Part shown: piece after piece, positions 8,297-16,035 of the stretch | Layout of the letters: every line of letters begins with the position of its first letter | Numbering within the stretch: the first letter of the stretch is position 1 | Assembly (NCBI GenBank): GCA_944332455.1 | Contig: CALVJY010000020.1 | Span: 1 to 41,206, forward strand | Source of the DNA: an uncultured Clostridia bacterium | GTDB taxonomy: Bacteria > Bacillota > Clostridia > Christensenellales > HGM11417 | Reading direction: 5' to 3' | DNA length: 41,206 nt | Made by a program: the position numbers and the translations under genes | Notes under the pieces: generated by a model | Databases searched by the model: none | Seen by the model: the letters and a program-made list of their open reading frames with translations, nothing else | What the model was told of the DNA's origin: nothing

Positions 8297-10408
8297 ATGA
8301 ACAACATCTTTCTAGCCGTCATTCCGTTTTGGCTGTTCGGGTTTGTCTGCGCGGTCCTCACCCGGCGGCGGTTTTCGGCCCGGGTCACCCGGACGGTCTG
8401 GGGGATCGTGCTGGGCGCCCTTTCGGCCGGCCATCTGATCGCGGGGCTGACCACGCTGGACAACAGCCGGCTGATCTCGCTGATGCCGCTCACCGCCTAC
8501 CTGCCGGCGGCAATTGCCTGTTTTGCGCTCTCCCGGCGGAACCTCGTCGGGAACCTGTTCATCCTCCTGCTCGGCGGGCTGGCCGCGCTGGTGGTCGACC
8601 TGGCCGAGAAGCTGTGGATGACCCCTCTTTTGATGGCCGGCTGGGGGATCTGGAGCGGCCTGCTGAACCTTTTGCTGGCGGCGCTGGTCGGGGCGGGACT
8701 GGGCTTTGCGGTCTTCCGGATGCGGAAGATCCTGCTGTCCGAACCCCTGATCGACAACGGCAGCTGGTACATTCCCCTTGCCCTCTTTCTCCTGTGCGGG
8801 CTTTCGCTTTATCAGGCCGACAGCACCCGCGGCGCGGCGGTCATCATTCTCCTTCTGCTGGTGGACGCCACGGTGTTCGCGGTGCTGCTGGCCTTCATCC
8901 GGGCCCGCTTTCACAGCGAGCGGCTGCGGCTGGAGCGGGAGCGCATGGAACGGCAGATCGCCGTAGAGCGGGCCGAATACCGCCTGACGGAGCAGAAGCT
9001 GGAGCTGGGCCGCCGCTACCGTCACGACATGCGCCACCACTTTGCCGCCATCAGGGGGCTGATCCGCCAGGGCGACACCGAAAAGATCGGGCAGTACCTG
9101 GATTCGCTGGGCGAGGGCCTGCGGGAATTCGAGCAAAAGACCTGGTGCAAAAACGCCGTGGTCAACGCCGTGCTCTCCGCCCTGATCGATCGGGCCGCCC
9201 AAAGCGGGGTGGAGGTCGAGGCCGCCGTCAACATCCCCGCCGAGACGGCCATCGACAGCGCGGACATCTGCGCGGCGGTCGCCAACACCCTCGAGAACGC
9301 CCTCAACGCCTGCCTGCTGGCCCGGGAGGAGGACCGGAAGATCTCGATCCGGGCCGACTACGGCGGGCAGGACAAGTTCACCCTTGCGGTGGAAAACGGG
9401 GTGCGGGAGAAGATCCCCCTGGGCGAGGACGGTCTGCCCAAGGGCCGCAAGAGCGAGGAGCACGGCTACGGCCTGGACAGCGTCCGCTACATCGCCGAAA
9501 AGTACAGCGGCTTTTTCGTCTGCCAGTCCGGGGAGCGGACATTCGCCATCCGGCTGGTGCTGTTCGGGGCCGGCAGGGGAGAGCGCGCCGAAGGAGGGAA
9601 GGGGCGGAACAAGCCCCGTCTGATCGCCGGGATCGCGGCCGCGGCGCTGGCGGCCGTGTTCTCCCTCAACTGCATGCCGGGGACGGTCAGCGCCCTCGAG
9701 AGCCTGCCCGGCGTCGGCCCCGCCTTTCAGATCATCGACTTCCGCAACTGGGGATTCGGGTGGGGAAGCAGCGGGCTGGAGGTCGAGCGCCCGGTGACCG
9801 ACGAGGAGCTGGAGGCCCAGCTGCAGCGCTTCGAGGACGAGTGCAAGGTCCGCTTTGTGGAATACCTGGGGCAAAAGTACAGCGGCTACGTCTGGATGGA
9901 CATTCAGGGGAAGGTGGAGCGGGACGGGGAGGATCTGCTGATCCTGTCCATGAGCTGCACCGTCAATCTGGGCAGCTCCCTGAACGTGGTGCGCTACTTC
10001 GTGGCCGACCGGCAGCAGGAGAAGATCCTGGCCCTTTCCGACCTCTTCGGGGAGGAAGGGGACTTCACCGCCGCCCTGGACGCCGAGATCCTGCGGCAGA
10101 TCGGGCTTCGGACCTCGGACTGGGAGGGGGAGGACTACCAGGAATTTTACGGCTGGGGCATCTGGACCTCGGAATATGACCAGAGCCTGGCCTTTACCTC
10201 CCTGGCCGATGAGCGCATCGCGGCGGGGCTGACCTTTACCCTGAGCGAGGAAAACGAGCTGATCCTCCGGTTCGACGAGGATCTGATTTCCCCGGGCAGG
10301 GCCGCGGTCTTCCTCATCCCGGCCGAAGTCACCGACGAGCTGGCCGCGGCGGGCGGACCGCTGGATCCGGGCGGCAGAACGGCCCTGCCCGAAGGAGGCG
10401 GGTCATGA
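8297..10408 (+). CDS. AgrC-like (HPK10) sensor histidine kinase with C-terminal RsiV/DUF3298-like extracytoplasmic domain
   Basis: This 703-residue membrane kinase has about six hydrophobic segments in residues 1-205. A coiled linker follows, then the His box RHDMRHH (His243), and a GHKL ATPase with N-box 'NTLENALNA' (Asn334) and 'HGYGLDSV'. Ordinary AgrC-type kinases end there. This one continues with another membrane helix (about 441-459) and some 240 more residues. These begin with a 'LPGVGP..QIIDFRNW' stretch and hold 'NVVRYFVAD..KILALSDLF', both reminiscent of RsiV-type anti-sigma ectodomains (DUF3298). The ATG at 8297 is favoured over GTG at 8291 because AGGAGGT ends four bases before it. 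It overlaps the response regulator by four bases (ATGA). The cognate signal is unknown; no AgrD-like gene is near. Confidence 0.85.
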   Translation: MNNIFLAVIPFWLFGFVCAVLTRRRFSARVTRTVWGIVLGALSAGHLIAGLTTLDNSRLISLMPLTAYLPAAIACFALSRRNLVGNLFILLLGGLAALVVDLAEKLWMTPLLMAGWGIWSGLLNLLLAALVGAGLGFAVFRMRKILLSEPLIDNGSWYIPLALFLLCGLSLYQADSTRGAAVIILLLLVDATVFAVLLAFIRARFHSERLRLERERMERQIAVERAEYRLTEQKLELGRRYRHDMRHHFAAIRGLIRQGDTEKIGQYLDSLGEGLREFEQKTWCKNAVVNAVLSALIDRAAQSGVEVEAAVNIPAETAIDSADICAAVANTLENALNACLLAREEDRKISIRADYGGQDKFTLAVENGVREKIPLGEDGLPKGRKSEEHGYGLDSVRYIAEKYSGFFVCQSGERTFAIRLVLFGAGRGERAEGGKGRNKPRLIAGIAAAALAAVFSLNCMPGTVSALESLPGVGPAFQIIDFRNWGFGWGSSGLEVERPVTDEELEAQLQRFEDECKVRFVEYLGQKYSGYVWMDIQGKVERDGEDLLILSMSCTVNLGSSLNVVRYFVADRQQEKILALSDLFGEEGDFTAALDAEILRQIGLRTSDWEGEDYQEFYGWGIWTSEYDQSLAFTSLADERIAAGLTFTLSEENELILRFDEDLISPGRAAVFLIPAEVTDELAAAGGPLDPGGRTALPEGGGS

Positions 10409-11121
10409 TCCGGGTTGCCGTGCTGGACGACAAGGCGGGGGAGATCGAGCGCATCCGGCAGCTGGCCGTCCGCTTTTCGGCCCAGGCCCCCCGACCCTTC
10501 GGGATCGAGGCCTTTTCGGATCCCTTCGATCTGCTGGAATACGTGGAGAAAAACGGGGGCTTCGATCTTTACCTGCTGGACATCATCATGCCCCACCTGA
10601 CCGGCATCCAGGTGGCCGAACAGCTCCGCAAGCGGGGGGAGCGCTGTCAGATCGTCTTTCTGACCACCTCGAGGGAGTACGGGGTGGAGGCCTTCGGGGT
10701 GCAGGCCGCCGGCTACCTGGTCAAGCCGGTCTCCGAAAAGGACTTTTCCGAGCTCTGCGGGCGGGTCTTTGCCGAGCTGAACCGCAGCGACCGGCCCCCG
10801 GTGTTCATCAAGACCGCGGGGGGCGGGCGGAAGGTGGAGCCCGGCGAGATCGTCATGGTCGAAAGCTTCAACCACGAACGGGAGATCCTGCTCGCGGACG
10901 GGCGGAAGATCCGGACCCCCTTCACCCTGACCCGCATCGCGGAGATGCTGAAGGACTGTCCCGAGTTCTATTCTCCCCACCGGGCCTATCTGGTCAATCT
11001 GGACTTCGTCACCGGGGTCCAGGACGGGGAGATCCTGCTGCCCGGCGGGCGGATCCCCGTGGCCCGGAAGACCATGCAGAAATTCAGGGATTACTACATG
11101 GCCTACACCTTCGGAAAGTAG
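10405..11121 (+). CDS. LytTR family response regulator
   Basis: This 238-residue response regulator has a receiver domain (residues 1-125) with acidic pocket Asp8/Asp9 and phosphoacceptor Asp59 in 'LYLLDIIMP'. A LytTR DNA-binding domain follows from about 135 to 232 ('VFIKTAGGGRKVEPGEIVMVES', then 'FYSPHRAYLVNLDFV'). It is of AgrA/ComE type and normally binds paired 9-bp repeats upstream of targets. It is translationally coupled to the kinase through an ATGA overlap, so the two form a two-component pair. Possible targets in this window are the small RNA promoter region at 11158-11232 and its own leader, but no experiment or clear LytTR box supports that. Confidence 0.93.
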   Translation: MIRVAVLDDKAGEIERIRQLAVRFSAQAPRPFGIEAFSDPFDLLEYVEKNGGFDLYLLDIIMPHLTGIQVAEQLRKRGERCQIVFLTTSREYGVEAFGVQAAGYLVKPVSEKDFSELCGRVFAELNRSDRPPVFIKTAGGGRKVEPGEIVMVESFNHEREILLADGRKIRTPFTLTRIAEMLKDCPEFYSPHRAYLVNLDFVTGVQDGEILLPGGRIPVARKTMQKFRDYYMAYTFGK

Positions 11122-11157
11122 GGGACCGCCGCAATTTGCCGGCTTTTATGTAAGAAA

Positions 11158-11205
11158 AACTGCTTTTAAATATCTTTCGAAAAAAGCCCTCTTTGAAAAG
11201 CAGTT
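11158..11205. promoter_or_regulatory. 10-bp inverted repeat overlapping the -35 of the small-RNA promoter
   Basis: AACTGCTTTT (11158-11167) and AAAAGCAGTT (11196-11205) are perfect inverted copies 28 bases apart. The right arm overlaps the -35 hexamer at 11204, so it could be an operator. It could also be a weak terminator of the upstream response regulator gene. Confidence 0.45.
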
Positions 11206-11232
11206 GACTTTTCCCGATCGATATCATACAAT
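11204..11232 (+). promoter_or_regulatory. Sigma-A promoter of a candidate small RNA
   Basis: TTGACT (11204-11209) and TACAAT (11227-11232) with a 17-base spacer. No open reading frame with a ribosome site follows within the next 100 bases; a terminator does. Confidence 0.65.
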
Positions 11233-11238
11233 GTGAAA

Positions 11239-11330
11239 ATAAAAGGTCCGTGAACAGCAGAGAGTCTGCATCGACTGCCGATTCGGTTCGATGATGGGGT
11301 TGCAGTCCATCCGCAGATCTTTTATTTTTT
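11239..11330 (+). ncRNA. Candidate small RNA (about 90 nt) with own promoter and terminator
   Basis: The predicted transcript begins near 11239. Its 3' half folds as TCTGC (11265-11269) plus GACTGC (11273-11278) pairing with GCAGTC (11302-11307) plus GCAGA (11313-11317). It ends in TCTTTTATTTTTT, a good intrinsic terminator. The TCTGC strand can instead pair with GCAGA at 11257-11261 (3-base loop), which would break the base of the terminator stem. The element could therefore be an attenuator or switch. It does not match any riboswitch consensus I know. Nothing coding is seen between it and 11500. Confidence 0.55.
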
Positions 11331-11499
11331 ATGGCAGGGACAGACCCTCTTCGGCTTTTGGGGAAAGATTTTTTCGTGCAGAAACTGCGTTCTCCGCTTG
11401 GCGCGGAGGGACGAGAGGGGAATAGATGCGGGATAGAGGCATTCTTTTGGCCGTTGAGAAAATTCTTTTGATTTCAACCGAATGAGCCATGAAAAAAAA

Positions 11500-11527
11500 T
11501 TGACAGATCTGAAATTTATGTTATAAT
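11500..11527 (+). promoter_or_regulatory. Perfect consensus sigma-A promoter
   Basis: TTGACA (11500-11505) and TATAAT (11522-11527) are 16 bases apart, both matching consensus fully, within an AT-rich stretch. This is one of the strongest-looking promoters in the window. It is followed by about 280 bases without a convincing gene. Confidence 0.75.
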
Positions 11528-11533
11528 ATAATT

Positions 11534-11800
11534 TGCGATGACCGGCCGCTGACCGGAGAGTCCGATCTGCAAAGACGGTGAGGGGCGAGCCTTCCCGGCA
11601 CTGCCTTTCCGCCGCGATCACGGCGCAGGCGGCCGCATTTTTCGGGAAGGGCGTTGAAGAAGGAAAGACCGGGGACGGTCCTTTCCCGGGAGGGGGCAAA
11701 TAAGGCGGTGAACCTTTCACGCAGAAAATCCAGCCTTTCGCGCAGATCTTCTCCCGTATTTTTGATTTTTCCGTATAATAGAGGACAGTAAATTCAAGGA
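11534..11800 (+). ncRNA. Structured long leader or non-coding RNA upstream of small gene
   Basis: Downstream of the consensus promoter, CCTTCCCG (11590-11597) pairs with CGGGAAGG (11643-11650), enclosing a GCCG/CGGC hairpin. Next, GGAAAGACC (11662-11670) pairs with GGTCCTTTCC (11677-11686). I see no T tract, so the transcript probably runs into the gene at 11812. A possible second -10 (TATAAT 11774-11779) lacks a good -35. No known riboswitch class is recognised. Confidence 0.35.
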
Positions 11801-11811
11801 GGCGGGGTCTG

Positions 11812-12114
11812 ATGGAAGAGGAAAAACCCCGCGCCCTCGGCTTCGAAGACGCGGCGGCTTTTAACCAGGCGATCGACACCGACGCCAGACTGAAGGAGGG
11901 CCTGAACCGGCTGGCCCTTTCCATGGCCGGCCTGTCCAGAGAGGAATACGTCGACGAGATGCTGCTCCTGTTCAAGGAGGCCGGCATCTTTTTGACGCAG
12001 TCCGAGCTGGAAAGGCTGCTGGTCCTCCGCCGGCAGACCGACCGGATGCTGGCCGAGCGGGAACAGGAGGGGCTTTCCGAGGGGAAAGGCGGGCCGGCGG
12101 GAAAAGGACAGTAG
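11812..12114 (+). CDS. Small hypothetical protein, 100 residues
   Basis: I do not recognise this protein. It is acidic and helical-looking with no signal or membrane segment. 'FNQAIDTDARLKEGLNRLAL' and 'SREEYVDEMLLLFKEAGIFL' would form helices, followed by a charged 'ERLLVLRRQTDRMLAEREQE' helix and a Gly/Lys-rich tail. AAGGAGG lies eight bases before the ATG, so translation is likely. Its last codons fall inside the first copy of a 43-bp tandem repeat, so the C-terminal Gly-rich tail may be a recent addition. It stands alone between the leader above and the STAS gene; no function can be given. Confidence 0.65.
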   Translation: MEEEKPRALGFEDAAAFNQAIDTDARLKEGLNRLALSMAGLSREEYVDEMLLLFKEAGIFLTQSELERLLVLRRQTDRMLAEREQEGLSEGKGGPAGKGQ

Positions 12115-12179
12115 GCTTTCGCCGACCCCAAAAGGCCCGGCGGGAAAAGGGCAGAAAGCCTTCGCCTGTCTCAAAAGGC
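12094..12179. repeat. 43-bp imperfect tandem repeat, two copies
   Basis: Copies start at 12094 and 12137 with CCGGCGGGAAAAGG and both end in CAAAAGG. The first copy contains the stop codon of the preceding gene. The rest of the gap to 12426 is GC-rich, holds no gene, and shows no convincing promoter for the STAS gene. Confidence 0.7.
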
Positions 12180-12426
12180 CCGGGAAGATGCGGAAGGCAG
12201 ACCTTCCGAGAGCGGCCAAGAGCCGCCCGAAGGGTGGGACCTAGCCGTTTTCTCCTTCCGGCAAAAGATCATTCGGAGAGGAAGGCATCCCCCGGAGAGG
12301 GAAGGCAGCCCCCGGAGGGGCCGCGCCCAAAAACGGCGGCGGGCCCTGAAAGCGGGCGGAGATCCGCGGCGAGCGGACCGCCCATGACACGATGAAAAAA
12401 ATATTTTACAAGAGAGGTAAAAACTC

Positions 12427-12723
12427 ATGACCATCGAAAAGACCGTCAACGGCAGCGAACTGACCCTGACTCTGTCGGGCCGGCTGGACACCACCACCGC
12501 CCCCCAGCTGGAGGCCGAACTTAAGCGCAGCATCGAGGGCGTGACCGGCCTGGTGCTGGACTTTGCCGCCCTGGAATACCTGTCCTCGGCCGGACTCCGG
12601 GTGCTGCTGGCCGCCCAGAAGGTGATGAACAAGCAGGGCAAAATGGTGATCCGGAATGTCAACGAGACCATTGCCGAGATCTTCGAGATCACCGGTTTTT
12701 CGGACATTCTGACCGTTGAGTAG
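12427..12723 (+). CDS. STAS-domain anti-anti-sigma factor (SpoIIAA/RsbV type)
   Basis: This 98-residue single STAS domain covers the whole chain. The conserved loop 'YLSSAGLRVLL' holds Ser53/Ser54, where RsbW-type kinases phosphorylate such proteins. In the partner-switching scheme the unphosphorylated form binds the kinase and frees its other partner. A kinase-like protein (17732), a PP2C phosphatase (16032) and a degenerate kinase domain (in the 14302 gene) follow in the same operon, so the full switch is present. Translation is supported by an AGAGG site. The next gene starts only five bases after its stop. The sigma factor or other target of the switch is not shown by sequence. Confidence 0.92.
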   Translation: MTIEKTVNGSELTLTLSGRLDTTTAPQLEAELKRSIEGVTGLVLDFAALEYLSSAGLRVLLAAQKVMNKQGKMVIRNVNETIAEIFEITGFSDILTVE

Positions 12724-12727
12724 GCGG

Positions 12728-14305
12728 ATGGGGGAGGACAGAGCTGCGCGCAGCGTAAAGAGGCTGTATGCAGGAGCGGAAAACGCGTACGCCGTCAACG
12801 CGCGCAACCTGCGCGAGGTGCTGACCGCGAACGCCGGCACCGTCCTTGGCAAAAGGGCCGGATTTTCCGCGGCGGCAAACGCCGATGATTGGGCGCGCGC
12901 CATGCCGCTTACCGATTACGCCTTTTACGAGGAGTACGTCCGCCGCGCGGCGGACGGGGAGAAAAACCTGCTTACGGCGGAGGACGCGTGCACCTTTCTC
13001 TATACCTCCGGCACCATGGGAAAACGCAAGATGCTGCCGCTGTGCCAAACGGCGCTCTCCCGCTACGGCTCCTGCATCTGCGATATGCCCTTTTATCTGA
13101 CGGGCGCGCGGGGCGGGGAGCACCTGCACACGAGCGTGTTCTGCCCGCCGGACGGGCGGGGCGGACAGCTGCTCTCCGCGGCCTACTTCGGATATCTTGA
13201 GGGCAGCGGGCAGACGGAGGGGAGCTATCTCGGCGGAAAAAGGCTGAACTTTGCGGGCGATATTTCCGCCGTGCCCTACGTCAAGCTGCGCCTTGCCCTC
13301 GCCTGCGAGGCGCTCTGCTCCGTCCAGTCGATCTTTTTGTATGACACGCTGCTGCTCTTTGGCTATCTCGAGGAGCATTGGCAGACGATCCTGCGCGACC
13401 TGCGCGACGGAAAGGTCTCGGCGGAGCTTTCCGCAGAGGCCAAGGAGGCGCTCTGCGCCGCCTCCCGTCCCACGCGGGAGCGGCTTGCGGCGCTTGAAGG
13501 CATTCTGTCGGGCGGCGACTTTTCGCATGTCGCCCGGAAACTGTGGCGGGGGCTGCGCTTTGTGAGCGGCATCGGCGGCGGGGAGCACACCTGGCAGGCG
13601 GAGGCGCTGCGCAAATACATCGGCGATACGCCCGTGAGTTACTTTACATACACCTCCTCCGAGGTGATGTCGGGCGTACCCACCCGCATGAACAGCGCCG
13701 AATACGCGCTGATGCCGGAGAGCGCATACTACGAGTTCCTGCCGGCCGGCGGCCTGGATCCCGTGGCCATGGAGGACGTGCAGCCCGGACAATGCTATGA
13801 ACTGGTCGTGACCACGTTTTCGGGGCTGTACCGCTACAGGACGGGCGACCTGCTCCGCATCACCGGACGGCTCGGACAGGCCCCCCTCTTTGAAGCCGCG
13901 GGCAGAGTGGGGCGGTTTCTCAACATTGCCGGGGAAAAGCTGGACGAGGCCACCCTGGCCGAAGGCGTGCGGCTGCTGGCCGAGGACGGGGTGAAGATCC
14001 GCGACTTTACCGTGTGTACGACGGCCCGGAAGATCCCCGGGCACTATGTGTTTTTTCTGGAGACCGAGGCGGAGGCCGGGCGCTGTTCCCGATTCCTCGA
14101 CGACGCGCTGGTCAAACTTTCGCACGACTATGCGGAACTGCGCGCGCTCGGCATGATCGACCCGCCCGAAGCGGTCCGGTGCGAAAAGTTCGCCATCGAC
14201 GCCGCCCTGCACGCGGGCGGACTCTCGCACCGCAAGGAGGGCGTGATCTCGGGCGAGGCGGTGTTCCGCGCGCTGACGGCGCGGACGGAGGGAAAAAGAG
14301 GGTGA
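12728..14305 (+). CDS. GH3-family acyl-acid amido synthetase-like protein
   Basis: This 525-residue member of the GH3/adenylate-forming superfamily, in plants, joins amino acids to carboxylates such as auxin or jasmonate through an acyl-AMP. Visible motifs are the phosphate loop YTSGTMGKRK (92-101), 'YFTYTSSEV' (about 304) and 'LYRYRTGDLL' (about 367), followed by 'RVGRFLNIAGEKLDEATL', which is characteristic of GH3. The catalytic framework looks intact. A bacterial GH3 inside a partner-switching/peptide export operon is unusual; it could amidate a small acid or the peptide product, but this is inference. The start is uncertain: ATG 12728 has only a weak AGGCGG and probably depends on coupling to the STAS gene. 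The TTG at 12716 is less likely. It overlaps the next gene by four bases (GTGA). Confidence 0.82.
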   Translation: MGEDRAARSVKRLYAGAENAYAVNARNLREVLTANAGTVLGKRAGFSAAANADDWARAMPLTDYAFYEEYVRRAADGEKNLLTAEDACTFLYTSGTMGKRKMLPLCQTALSRYGSCICDMPFYLTGARGGEHLHTSVFCPPDGRGGQLLSAAYFGYLEGSGQTEGSYLGGKRLNFAGDISAVPYVKLRLALACEALCSVQSIFLYDTLLLFGYLEEHWQTILRDLRDGKVSAELSAEAKEALCAASRPTRERLAALEGILSGGDFSHVARKLWRGLRFVSGIGGGEHTWQAEALRKYIGDTPVSYFTYTSSEVMSGVPTRMNSAEYALMPESAYYEFLPAGGLDPVAMEDVQPGQCYELVVTTFSGLYRYRTGDLLRITGRLGQAPLFEAAGRVGRFLNIAGEKLDEATLAEGVRLLAEDGVKIRDFTVCTTARKIPGHYVFFLETEAEAGRCSRFLDDALVKLSHDYAELRALGMIDPPEAVRCEKFAIDAALHAGGLSHRKEGVISGEAVFRALTARTEGKRG

Positions 14306-16035
14306 AGAGCGATTCTTCGTTGATCCGAAAACTCTATCTCAGCGCGCTGCTCCCCAACGTCATCTCGGTGCTGGGGGGCACGATCAACGTGTTTTTTGAC
14401 GGTCTGCTCGTGGGCAGACGGCTGGGCGACGCGGGGCTGGAGGCGGTCAATCAGGTGCTGCCCGTCTATCTGGTGCTGTGCGCGGTCGGCTCGCTCATCG
14501 CCTCGGGCGCCGCGCAGCTGTCGGCCATGGCCTTCGGTTCGGATGACAAGCAGGAGGGGAAGCGGATCTTCGGCTGCGCCATGACCCTGGCGCTGGCCGC
14601 CTCGGCGATCGTGTGCGCGGCGGGGCTGGCGGCCGCCCGTCCGCTCGCGGGCCTGCTGAGCACGGAGGAGACCTACGCCTATGCGCTCACCTATCTGCGC
14701 GTGACGCTCCTGTGCGGCGTGTTCAAGGTGATGCTGTATGTGCCCTATTTCTATCTGCGGCTGGAGGGCAGGAACAAGCGCTCGATGGCGGCCATGCTGA
14801 CCATGACGGCGCTCAACATCGCCCTCGACTGCCTCTTTCTGTTCGTATGCGACTGGGGCGTGGCGGGCGCGGCGTGGGCGAGCGGCATCGCCACGGCGGC
14901 GGCCTGCCTTTTAAGCTTTCTCTTTTTGTGTACGCGAGGCGGGAATTTTTCCCTCTCTTTCGCGCTGCCCAGACGGAAGGATTACGGCGGCATCTGCCGC
15001 TTCGGCGCCATGATGGCGCTGAACAACGTCCTTTCGGCGGTCAAAATTTTTGCCGTCAACAAGATCCTGGCGCTGTTTTCCTATGCCGGGGCGACCGCGG
15101 TGTTCGCGGTGGTAAACAACATTTCCGAGTTTTCCGTCTGCGTCCAGAACGGCGTGCCGCAGGCGTCCGGCGCCATGACGGGCATCCTGTACGCCGAAAA
15201 GGACGCGCCAGCCGTCAAAGGGCTGTTAAAGACCCAGATCGCGGCGGGCGCGGGGCTGTCGCTGCTGCTGGCGGCGGCGCTGTGCGCCCTCTCCGGGCAG
15301 CTCGGCGGCTGGTTCGGCAGCGCGGCCGACGTGCGCACGGCCGTCTGTCTGTTCGCCGCGGGGCTGGTTCCCGCCACCTTCAACAACGTCATGTGCTACT
15401 ACTACAACGCCACGGGCAGCGTGCTGATGTCGAACGTCATCAACGTCAGCCGGGGCTGCCTTGCCGTCGTGCTCTTCTGCCTCGCCTTCAGCGGGCTGGG
15501 GGAGTGGGTCTGGCTGTTTTACCCCGCCGCCGAGCTGTTCACCGCCGCCCTCTTTCTGTGCGCGGGGTGCGCGGCGGGCAGGCGGAGCGGGCGCCATTTT
15601 TTTTACCTGCTCGACGCCGATTCGGAGCGCGAGGGCAGGACGCTGGCCTTTTCCGCCGAGCGCACGCCCGAGGGCAGCAGCGCCGCCAGCATGCGCGTGG
15701 GCGAGTTCTGCGAGGAAAACGGCCTTCCGCCCAAGACGACCATGGCGGTCAGCCTTTCGGTGGAGGAGATGCTGACCGTGCTGGCGGAAAAAGTGCCGCT
15801 GCGCGCGGGAAGAACGGACGTGCGGGTGCGGATCGCCGGGGAGGAGGTGATCGTGCGCATCCGCTCGGGCGGCAGGCGGTACAACCCCATTGCGCTCGCG
15901 CAGGAGGAGGAATACCTCGGGATGCGGCTCCTTCTCGGCCTGGCGGAGCGCACTGAATACCAAAGCGCGCTGGGCGTGAACACCTTCGTCATTTTTCTGC
16001 GGACGGCCGGCACGCGCACAGGAGATCTCTCGTGA
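14302..16035 (+). CDS. MATE-type transporter fused to a degenerate RsbW-like ATPase domain
   Basis: This is a 577-residue fusion. Residues 1-425 are a multi-helix MATE/flippase-like transporter beginning at GTG 14302, which overlaps the GH3 stop (GTGA). Residues about 447-566 align with RsbW/SpoIIAB-type anti-sigma kinases: 'MAVSLSVEEMLTVLAEK', 'VIVRIRSGGRRYNPI' and 'LGMRLLLGLAERTEY'. Compared with the complete kinase at 17732, the N-box Asn is Val493 and the Asp-Asn-Gly of the ATP site is Ser-Gly-Gly. ATP binding is therefore probably lost and the domain may only bind partners. A ribosome site GGAGGG lies nine bases upstream. The arrangement suggests transport or export gated by the phospho-switch; the cargo is unknown. 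Alanine codons here are mostly GCG, unlike the GCC of genes downstream. Confidence 0.85.
   Translation: MKSDSSLIRKLYLSALLPNVISVLGGTINVFFDGLLVGRRLGDAGLEAVNQVLPVYLVLCAVGSLIASGAAQLSAMAFGSDDKQEGKRIFGCAMTLALAASAIVCAAGLAAARPLAGLLSTEETYAYALTYLRVTLLCGVFKVMLYVPYFYLRLEGRNKRSMAAMLTMTALNIALDCLFLFVCDWGVAGAAWASGIATAAACLLSFLFLCTRGGNFSLSFALPRRKDYGGICRFGAMMALNNVLSAVKIFAVNKILALFSYAGATAVFAVVNNISEFSVCVQNGVPQASGAMTGILYAEKDAPAVKGLLKTQIAAGAGLSLLLAAALCALSGQLGGWFGSAADVRTAVCLFAAGLVPATFNNVMCYYYNATGSVLMSNVINVSRGCLAVVLFCLAFSGLGEWVWLFYPAAELFTAALFLCAGCAAGRRSGRHFFYLLDADSEREGRTLAFSAERTPEGSSAASMRVGEFCEENGLPPKTTMAVSLSVEEMLTVLAEKVPLRAGRTDVRVRIAGEEVIVRIRSGGRRYNPIALAQEEEYLGMRLLLGLAERTEYQSALGVNTFVIFLRTAGTRTGDLS

Noticed and set aside
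8312..9874. 520-residue minus-strand frame opposite the sensor kinase
   Set aside because: Low-complexity Gln/Gly/Asp-rich translation typical of antisense reading; the plus strand carries the kinase boxes.
11239..11330. tRNA or SRP RNA
   Set aside because: A GGTTCGA segment looks like a T loop but no acceptor or anticodon arm can be formed, and the SRP Alu/S-domain consensus is missing.
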